Shown here: positions 7,697 through 12,774 of the stretch, one piece after another
Layout of the letters: each line of letters begins with the position of its first letter
How positions within the stretch are numbered: position 1 is the first letter of the stretch
DNA from: UBA4416 sp031539425
GTDB taxonomy: Bacteria; Bacteroidota; Bacteroidia; B-17B0; Aurantibacillaceae
Direction of reading: 5' to 3'
Assembly: GCA_031539425.1 (NCBI GenBank)
Contig: JAVKLI010000087.1
Location: 1 to 12,774 of the forward strand
DNA: 12,774 nucleotides
The notes under the pieces: generated by a model
Databases searched by the model: none
The model's input: the letters and a program-made list of their open reading frames with translations, nothing else
What the model was told of the DNA's origin: nothing
Translations under genes and position numbers: made by a program

Positions 7697-8887
7697 TTAT
7701 TTTATAGCTTCAATTCCTGGCAATGTACCCTCTTCTATATATTCTAACATAGCACCTCCGCCTGTACTTACATAACTTACTTTATCTTGCAAATTAAATT
7801 TATTGATGGCTGCTACGCTATCACCGCCGCCAATTAAGGTAAATGCACCATTTTTTGTTGCTTCTACTAAATTGTATGCTATTTCTTTAGTACCATTTTC
7901 AAATGAAGGCATTTCAAATACACCCATTGGTCCATTCCATAAAACCACCTTTGAAGCTAATATAATTTGTTTAAAAGAATCTAATGATTGTTTATGAATA
8001 TCTAATCCCATCCATCCATCTGGTATGTTATTAATATCACACGTTTTGATATTAGCATCATTGGCAAATTTATCTGCCACAATTACATCTGATGGTAATA
8101 CAATGTTAACCCCTAATTTTTTGGCTTTGTCTAATAACGTTAAAGCCCAATCTAATTTGTCTAGCTCACATAATGAGTTGCCAATATTACCTCCTAAAGC
8201 TTTAATAAAAGTAAATGTCATACCACCACCAATTAAAATATTATTGGCATTGTTTAACAATTTATCTATGGTTTTTATTTTATCGCTCACTTTTGAGCCG
8301 CCAACAATAGCTGTAAATGGCTTATCAGTTGTATCAATAGCCTTATTTATATTTATTATTTCGTTAGCCATTACATAACCAAAGCATTTACTGTTATTAT
8401 CAAAGTGCTCCGCAACTACAGTAGTTGATGCGTGGGCTCTATGAGCTGTACCAAAGGCATCATTAATATAAATATGTCCATGTTCACTTATTTTTTTAGC
8501 AAAGGTTGTGTCGCCATTCTCTTCTTCATTGTAAAATCGTAAATTTTCAAGTAATAATATTTCTCCACTTTTTAAAGATGATGATAATTTAAAAGCTTCG
8601 TCGCTTATACAATCTGTAGCAAAATGAATAGGTACATTAATATATTGTTTGATGTTATTAATAATGTGAGCTAAAGAATATTTAAGATTTACTTTTCCTT
8701 TGGGTCTACCTAAATGAGACATAAGCACAATGCTACCACCATTTTTCAAAATATACTTTAAAGTGGGAATAGCTGCCCTTATTCGTGTATCATCAGTAAC
8801 TTGCAAATCGTTATCTAACGACACATTAAAATCTACTCTTATTAATGCCCTTTTGTCTTTAAAATCAATACTTTCTATAGTTTTCAT
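7697..8887 (-). CDS. pgk: Phosphoglycerate kinase
   Basis: The glycolytic enzyme that transfers phosphate between 1,3-bisphosphoglycerate and ADP in the cytoplasm. The substrate-binding N-domain shows RVDFN (17-21), SHLGRPKG (57-64), LENLRF (113-118) and GTAHRAHAS (146-154). The hinge and nucleotide-binding C-domain show GGSKVSDKI (196-204), VLWNGPMGVFE (315-325) and GGGDSVAA (353-360), then STGGGAMLE (374-382). All key residues are present and 396 residues is the usual bacterial length. It starts 11 bases after the stop of the SPOR-like gene and is followed by paaD after 15 bases. No other glycolytic gene, such as gap or tpiA, is adjacent in the window. Confidence 0.98.
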   Translation of the reverse strand: MKTIESIDFKDKRALIRVDFNVSLDNDLQVTDDTRIRAAIPTLKYILKNGGSIVLMSHLGRPKGKVNLKYSLAHIINNIKQYINVPIHFATDCISDEAFKLSSSLKSGEILLLENLRFYNEEENGDTTFAKKISEHGHIYINDAFGTAHRAHASTTVVAEHFDNNSKCFGYVMANEIININKAIDTTDKPFTAIVGGSKVSDKIKTIDKLLNNANNILIGGGMTFTFIKALGGNIGNSLCELDKLDWALTLLDKAKKLGVNIVLPSDVIVADKFANDANIKTCDINNIPDGWMGLDIHKQSLDSFKQIILASKVVLWNGPMGVFEMPSFENGTKEIAYNLVEATKNGAFTLIGGGDSVAAINKFNLQDKVSYVSTGGGAMLEYIEEGTLPGIEAIK

Positions 8888-8898
8888 TTTGTAAATAA

Positions 8899-9285
8899 TT
8901 ATTTCGTTTCTATTTTAGATTTTATTAAAAAAGATTTTGGGAAATTTGGTACTATTTTTTTAAAAAAATTAATAGCCTCTATTCGTGTTTTAAAATTTCC
9001 AACAGATACAACAAAGTTTGGTTGTAAATATTCTTCGTATGATGGAACATTTGAATATAACTCATCAAATTGTGTTTTGATAGTTTTAGCTGCTATTCGG
9101 TTTGATGTAAAACAAATTTTTATTCTGTACCCATCAATAGTACCTTGCGTTTGAATATGGTATTGTTTTTTCAACTCCTCCAATGCTTTTATTTTCATTG
9201 AGGTTTTAATCAAATAAGCATTTGGATTTTCTTGTGAAAAAAGAGTTTGAACACTCATAAAAAATATAAAAATAAAATACCGCAT
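8899..9285 (-). CDS. Small secreted SPOR-like domain protein
   Basis: A 128-residue protein with an N-terminal signal peptide (hydrophobic residues 3-15, probable cleavage after LFSQ at about residue 18), so it is exported to the periplasm or cell surface. The mature part resembles the SPOR-related repeat seen in many Bacteroidota proteins: GYRIKICFTSNRIAAKTIKTQFDELYSNVPSYEEYLQPNFVVSVGNF (52-98), then TRIEAINFFKKIVPNFPKSFLIKSKI (99-124). SPOR domains bind denuded peptidoglycan, but this lineage-specific form has not been tied to a function that I know of. It is the first gene of the minus-strand block, divergent from the glycosyltransferase with 108 bases between start codons. A role in the cell envelope is inference; the pairing with pgk may only reflect shared transcription. 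Confidence 0.75.
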   Translation of the reverse strand: MRYFIFIFFMSVQTLFSQENPNAYLIKTSMKIKALEELKKQYHIQTQGTIDGYRIKICFTSNRIAAKTIKTQFDELYSNVPSYEEYLQPNFVVSVGNFKTRIEAINFFKKIVPNFPKSFLIKSKIETK

Positions 9286-9293
9286 AACACAAG

Positions 9294-9301
9294 CAAAAAT
9301 A
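9294..9301 (-). promoter_or_regulatory. Possible Bacteroidota -7 promoter box for the SPOR-pgk-paaD unit
   Basis: On the minus strand the octamer TATTTTTG matches the Bacteroidota sigma-factor -7 consensus TAnnTTTG exactly. It ends 8 bases before the ATG of the SPOR-like gene, which would leave a very short or no leader. No TTTG-type -33 element stands out; a TTA lies at about the right spacing. The region is AT-rich, so a chance match is quite possible. Confidence 0.3.
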
Positions 9302-9393
9302 TAAATTATAATATGTAGTAACTTCTTTATAGTGATATATTTTTTATTTTACCTTGCAAAATAAAACGTTTCTTTAAAGATTTAGGCAAAAAG

Positions 9394-10299
9394 ATGATTT
9401 CTATTTGTATTCCAATATATAATAGGCCATGCCTAGAGTTAGTATCACAAATACTTCAACAAAAAGAAATATTTTACAGTGACATCGAAATTATTTGTAT
9501 TGATGATGGGTCAAACCAACAGACAAAAAAAGACAATCAGCAATTACATCAACTTGTTACCTACATTGAATTACCGTATAACGTAGGAAGATCAAAAATT
9601 AGAAATAAATTTAAAGAATATGTCAAAAACAATTGGTTATTATTTTTAGATTGTGATGCAATTATAACAAACTCACATTTTTTATTAAACTATATTCAAA
9701 CTATTAAAAGTTTTAAAACGCTTGTTATTTGTGGTGGTACTCATTTTTTACCATTTAATAACGCATCTAATTTATGTTATAAATATTATAAGTCAGCCAC
9801 TAAAAAACTTTTAGCAAAACATCGAAATGTTAATTCTTACGCTGCATTTATGACTAATAATGTTGTTATACATAAATCTGTTTTTGATAAAATTCAATTT
9901 AATAAAAACCTAACCAAATATGGGCACGAAGACACTTTGTTTGGATTTGAATTACTGTTAAATAAAATTAGTGTTTTGCATATTGATAACCAAGCTGTTT
10001 GTTTGTGCGATGATAGCAATACTGAATTTATTGCTAAAACAAATGAAGCAATTGTAAATTTAATACAAATTGAAAAGTATGTAAATCTTAATAAAGAGTT
10101 TATAAACAACGTATCACTATTAAATATATACTATAAAACAAAATCATTTTATGGGCTATTTGTTTTTAAAGCCTTAGGTACTTTATTTTTAAACCCTTTA
10201 AAACGTTTATTATTAAAGGGTTTTTTTAATACTCAAATATTTCAACTGTATAAGTTATTGCTGCTGGTTAAGATAAAACATAAAAGTAAAAATAAGTAA
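9394..10299 (+). CDS. Family 2 (GT-A fold) glycosyltransferase
   Basis: A nucleotide-sugar-dependent glycosyltransferase. Residues 1-10 form the first strand (ISICIPIYNRP pattern), DDGS at 37-40 binds the nucleotide, NVGRSKIRN (63-71) follows, and FLDCDA (84-89) carries the metal-binding DxD as D86-C-D88. GHEDTLFGFEL (177-187) contains the ED pair typical of the acceptor-activating base in GT2 enzymes. The C-terminal part (about 245-293) is hydrophobic and basic, perhaps a membrane-associated amphipathic region. The sugar and acceptor are unknown; synthesis of a surface polysaccharide or lipopolysaccharide is likely. The ATG at 9394 starts directly on the first beta strand, as is usual. It is the only plus-strand gene, divergent from the SPOR gene and convergent with the secreted PKD protein. 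A terminator-like hairpin with a T-run falls inside its last 36 codons, which is odd. Confidence 0.88.
   Translation: MISICIPIYNRPCLELVSQILQQKEIFYSDIEIICIDDGSNQQTKKDNQQLHQLVTYIELPYNVGRSKIRNKFKEYVKNNWLLFLDCDAIITNSHFLLNYIQTIKSFKTLVICGGTHFLPFNNASNLCYKYYKSATKKLLAKHRNVNSYAAFMTNNVVIHKSVFDKIQFNKNLTKYGHEDTLFGFELLLNKISVLHIDNQAVCLCDDSNTEFIAKTNEAIVNLIQIEKYVNLNKEFINNVSLLNIYYKTKSFYGLFVFKALGTLFLNPLKRLLLKGFFNTQIFQLYKLLLLVKIKHKSKNK
10191..10227 (+). terminator. Intrinsic-terminator-like hairpin inside the glycosyltransferase gene
   Basis: An 11-bp perfect stem, AAACCCTTTAA (10191-10201) with its complement at 10213-10223, closes an 11-base loop. A run of seven T residues (10221-10227) overlaps the 3' arm and continues after it, as in a plus-strand rho-independent terminator. 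It lies 72 bases before the glycosyltransferase stop codon, so full use would yield a transcript without a stop codon. It may be weak, condition-dependent or a chance product of an AT-rich sequence. Confidence 0.4.
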
Positions 10300-10301
10300 A
10301 C

Positions 10302-10320
10302 TTAAAGCAAACTGCTTTAG
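10302..10320. terminator. Bidirectional terminator between convergent genes
   Basis: The stem TAAAGCA (10303-10309) pairs with TGCTTTA (10313-10319) around a 3-base loop; a further T-G pair extends it to 8 bp. It begins 3 bases after the glycosyltransferase stop and 33 bases beyond the stop of the secreted-protein gene. Read on the minus strand it is followed by a U-rich tract (10281-10301), which makes it a better terminator for the PKD protein gene. On the plus strand the following sequence is only moderately T-rich. Confidence 0.55.
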
Positions 10321-10352
10321 TAAAATTATTATTAACAAATGAAAAGCGCTAA

Positions 10353-12575
10353 TTACCTAAATAAATATACATGCCCTTGATAATTTTCCATTTTACGTGT
10401 TTCTAAATTTTTAAAAAACACTTGCCAAACATATATATCCGATTTACACACAACCCCTTTATAAGTACCGTCCCAGCTATCATTTTCAGGATCTTTACTA
10501 GTATATAAAAGTTCTCCTTGTCTATTATATAAATTTAAACAATACTCAGAAACTCCACTTACTATTGGTTTAAACACAGTATTGATATCATCTTTATTAG
10601 TTGGTGTAAATGCGTTTGGTATCCAAAAGCGGTACTCTGGAGTTACTTCAATTTCAATATAACTAGAATGCTTACAATTATATTTGTTAGTTACAGTTAA
10701 AACTGTGTTAAATTTACCATGTTTTTTAAATACATGTACTGGATTTAAAATAGTATCATATCCGCCATCAGCAAAATCATATAACCATCTAACAGGGTTG
10801 TTATATGATTGGTTTGAGAAACTCACAACGGCATCAAAAAAATTTATCTTTCTAGGGTTGGCATCAAATTTAGAAGTTGGAGATGGTTGTATGGTGTAAC
10901 AATTATTACAACTAAACCTACTTGAATCTATACAAAATGAAACAGTTTTGATACCTAGAGTAACATCATAAATACCTGGGTTGTTAAATTCATAAACAAA
11001 ACCGCTAATTGTACTTGTATACCCTGAAGATAAAGACCAATTATATACAGTTGGTAAAATATCTATAGAACTGGTGCTTGCAAAGGTGTAACTATAACCA
11101 ACGCATCCAAAAAATGGGTTAAGATTAATACTAGCTGTTGGGTTTTTAATTACTAATACTGTATTATTGTGTGTAGCAGTGCAGGAGTTTTCTTTAATTG
11201 TAAGCGAAACAGAATGTACTCCATCACTTAAATAAACAACATTAGTTACAGATTTAGTGTTAGCAGATTGAGGATTGGCATTTGGTCCAAAACTCCAATT
11301 AAAGGTGCCGTTACCTTGAAAATCACCAGAAGGAAAAAAGTTTGAGGAGTTTTTGTTTAAACATAAATATTTTGGTCCAATAAACGTTGGTTTTAACTTA
11401 GGGAATACTCTAAATATTGCTTTAGAGGTATCTGAGCATTTAGAAGACTTAGCAATTAATGTAATAGTATATATGCCAGGAGCAGGGTAAGCGTATGAAG
11501 GTTGGTATAATTTTGAGGTATCTGCAAGGGTTGTCGGGTCGCCAAAATTCCACCAATATTGTAAAAACTGAGGATTTGGACCACTATTATTAGAAAAAGT
11601 CATAAACAAACCAGTGCATAAATTATTAGGGTCTTGAACGGTAGATATCTGTGAAAGAACATTAGCAACTACTAAGTCTCCACAATTTACTACATTAAAT
11701 TGAAATTCTCTTCGGTGAGTACCTATCTGTACCCCATTTCTATATTCTTTAACAATTACCATTATTACCCATTGGCCAAGCATAGCTGGAGATCCATTTA
11801 ATAACCCCGTTGTTTCATTAATATTAATATCAGGATTTGTGTTCATTGGGTATAAAGCAGAGAAGGGGGAAACATATGTAATATTTTGAAATGGCGGCGG
11901 AGTTGTAACATTAACACCTCCAAATCCGCTGCTACCTCCCTTAACAGGCAACCCAAGTTCATATTTTAACTCATCTGCATCAAAAGCAGCAAAATTTAAA
12001 TTTAATGGAATACCTTTACACACATAAATAGGAGGCGTATTAATAAACATAGGACTGCTATTAATTGGAGCTTCTTCTGGCCCTGGTATATGCTCGTAAA
12101 ATGTAGCACCAATGTTACTTGGGTTGTTAATGTTTATAATAGTAGCATTGCGGCAACAACGTTGATAAGCTAAAGTGTAGCCACCTTTCTTAGGTGGTAA
12201 ATCTACAGTGTATTCATAAATACCTTCTTCTACACAAGCTAAATTAGAAGACATCGGGGCACAAGCACCTTGATAGGTAGTAGGTAATTGTCTTGATGAT
12301 TTTAACGGAACGTTATATGTTGTTACTAAACTGTTATTATTATCGTATACCTTAATAACGGCGGGATTATCAAGGGCTGGAAGACCATTTAAACAATCCC
12401 TATACACTTTTAAAATAATTTTATACGTGCCATCAGACTGTTTTATGTAACTCATTTCGCCACCTACAATGTGGGAAGCAATACTTGAAAAATTAATTAT
12501 TAAACTAAATACAAAAAACAAAAACCACTTTTGGAGCTTAATAATACTACTTAATAAATTATTAAAGTGTAACAT
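10353..12575 (-). CDS. Secreted PKD-repeat protein with T9SS type B (gliding motility-associated) C-terminal domain
   Basis: A 740-residue cell-surface or extracellular protein. I chose the ATG at 12575; the frame is open to a GTG at 12596 that would add 7 residues. A basic N-region and hydrophobic core (about 17-30) lead to probable signal peptidase cleavage near SSIA/SHIVGG (residue 33). Residues 34-298 form a cysteine-rich region (C61, C105, C114, C140, C141, C186, C298) with conserved SHIVGGEMSY and AYQRCCRN; I recall it at the N-terminus of Bacteroidota adhesin-like proteins but cannot name a function. PKD-like domains follow: about 304-390 (WWNFGDP...YAYPAPGIYTITL), 398-478 (NWSFG), 481-558 (YNWSL...GIYDVTL) and 567-645 (WLYDFADGG...HGKFNTVLTV). 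Residues 650-740 (RFWIPNAFTPTNKDDIN...SWDGTYKG...YVWQV) form the CHU_C/T9SS type B sorting domain, so export by the type IX system is expected. A role in adhesion or matrix is inference. Confidence 0.93.
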   Translation of the reverse strand: MLHFNNLLSSIIKLQKWFLFFVFSLIINFSSIASHIVGGEMSYIKQSDGTYKIILKVYRDCLNGLPALDNPAVIKVYDNNNSLVTTYNVPLKSSRQLPTTYQGACAPMSSNLACVEEGIYEYTVDLPPKKGGYTLAYQRCCRNATIININNPSNIGATFYEHIPGPEEAPINSSPMFINTPPIYVCKGIPLNLNFAAFDADELKYELGLPVKGGSSGFGGVNVTTPPPFQNITYVSPFSALYPMNTNPDININETTGLLNGSPAMLGQWVIMVIVKEYRNGVQIGTHRREFQFNVVNCGDLVVANVLSQISTVQDPNNLCTGLFMTFSNNSGPNPQFLQYWWNFGDPTTLADTSKLYQPSYAYPAPGIYTITLIAKSSKCSDTSKAIFRVFPKLKPTFIGPKYLCLNKNSSNFFPSGDFQGNGTFNWSFGPNANPQSANTKSVTNVVYLSDGVHSVSLTIKENSCTATHNNTVLVIKNPTASINLNPFFGCVGYSYTFASTSSIDILPTVYNWSLSSGYTSTISGFVYEFNNPGIYDVTLGIKTVSFCIDSSRFSCNNCYTIQPSPTSKFDANPRKINFFDAVVSFSNQSYNNPVRWLYDFADGGYDTILNPVHVFKKHGKFNTVLTVTNKYNCKHSSYIEIEVTPEYRFWIPNAFTPTNKDDINTVFKPIVSGVSEYCLNLYNRQGELLYTSKDPENDSWDGTYKGVVCKSDIYVWQVFFKNLETRKMENYQGHVYLFR

Positions 12576-12639
12576 ATAGGTTATAAAAAATAACACTAAA
12601 AATAAGGTTTTATTTAAATACAGATAATGTTAATTAAGG

Positions 12640-12706
12640 TGGGTTCTAAAAATTAGTTTTTAGAGGTTTGAATAAAAATCGTAGAACCCATTAAAACGAT
12701 TTTTAT
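12640..12706. repeat. Interlocked inverted repeats (pseudoknot-like topology)
   Basis: Two perfect inverted repeats are interleaved. Repeat A is TGGGTTCTA (12640-12648) with TAGAACCCA (12682-12690). Repeat B is ATAAAAATCG (12672-12681) with CGATTTTTAT (12697-12706). The first arm of B lies in the loop of A and directly abuts the second arm of A, which is the order of an H-type pseudoknot. A smaller hairpin, CTAAAAA/TTTTTAG (12646-12652 with 12657-12663), overlaps arm A. A 5-bp repeat TGTAC/GTACA follows at 12711-12728. The block lies upstream of the secreted PKD protein gene. Whether it acts as RNA, as a DNA operator or at all is not shown. Confidence 0.5.
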
Positions 12707-12774
12707 AATCTGTACCATCAAAAGTACAATATTTTTCCTTTACAACATCATAATCTATCTATCTATCTATCAGT
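12660..12774 (-). other. Possible 3' remnant of a gene entering from the right edge
   Basis: On the minus strand one frame reads about 31 codons before a TAA at 12660-12662, ending in TFDGTDYKNRFNGFYDFYSNL, a residue mix richer in D and G than random AT-rich DNA usually gives. Upstream it meets a TAG inside the GATA-type tetranucleotide repeat, so it is not intact as read here. No start codon or family could be identified. A chance open stretch is a real alternative, since a frame of this length is not rare over six frames. Confidence 0.2.
12753..12771. repeat. Tetranucleotide tandem repeat (ATCT)n
   Basis: Four full ATCT units plus a partial fifth (ATC) run to within three bases of the window end; the minus strand reads GATA units. 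Because the period is not a multiple of three, such a tract in a coding region would shift frame on slippage. A GATA tract of three or more units places a TAG in every frame on the minus strand, so it is unlikely to sit in an expressed minus-strand reading frame. Confidence 0.85.

Noticed and set aside
8025..8378. Plus-strand open frame of 117 codons, with similar ones at 7494-7775 and 7803-7997
   Set aside because: These are antisense to pgk and paaD, both firmly identified, and show no motif or start signal.
9894..10109. Minus-strand open frame inside the glycosyltransferase gene, and a plus-strand one at 10684-10899 inside the PKD protein gene
   Set aside because: Both are short, lie antisense to confident genes and look like nothing known.
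12575..12596. GTG start for the secreted PKD protein, adding seven residues
   Set aside because: The ATG at 12575 leaves a complete signal peptide, and the extra residues (LFFITY) add an unneeded hydrophobic stretch before it.
1..12774. CRISPR array, tRNA or rRNA gene, transposase, toxin-antitoxin or phage gene
   Set aside because: I saw no regular repeat-spacer pattern, no cloverleaf or CCA-ended tRNA-like stretch, no rRNA core sequence and no protein with such motifs.

Overview
The window comes from an AT-rich member of the Bacteroidota. The evidence is a secreted PKD-repeat protein with a gliding-motility/type IX secretion (T9SS type B) C-terminal domain, a small secreted SPOR-like protein of the kind common in that phylum, very low GC, and short gene spacings without clear Shine-Dalgarno sites. 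Every protein-coding gene resembles Bacteroidota homologues from memory; no database search was possible, so the order or family cannot be set.

Layout. Positions 94-9285 hold eight genes on the minus strand. In transcription order they are a secreted SPOR-like protein, phosphoglycerate kinase (pgk), a PaaD-type Fe-S assembly protein, then a 158-base gap, 2-oxoglutarate dehydrogenase E1 (sucA), a BaiN/HI0933-type flavoprotein, a PabC-like class IV aminotransferase, an LpxL/HtrB-type acyltransferase and a FucP-like sugar transporter that lacks its last two helices. Gaps inside the two blocks run from an 11-base overlap to 33 bases, so they look like two transcription units, or one unit with an internal promoter before sucA. 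At 9394-10299 a family 2 glycosyltransferase lies divergently on the plus strand. It converges on the T9SS-type secreted protein (10353-12575, minus), with a bidirectional terminator-like hairpin between them. The last 178 bases have no confident gene but are rich in inverted repeats and end in a tetranucleotide repeat.

How the genes fit together. The minus-strand cluster mixes central metabolism (glycolysis, TCA cycle), folate-type cofactor synthesis, lipid A or lipid acylation and sugar uptake. This is typical of loosely themed Bacteroidota housekeeping operons and not of one pathway. The right third concerns the cell surface: a glycosyltransferase and a large exported protein.

No novel defence, mobile or biosynthetic system is evident. 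The observations most worth a second look are the pseudoknot-like arrangement of inverted repeats at the right edge, an intrinsic-terminator-like hairpin inside the glycosyltransferase coding region, the truncated transporter, and a paaD gene without paaABC beside it.
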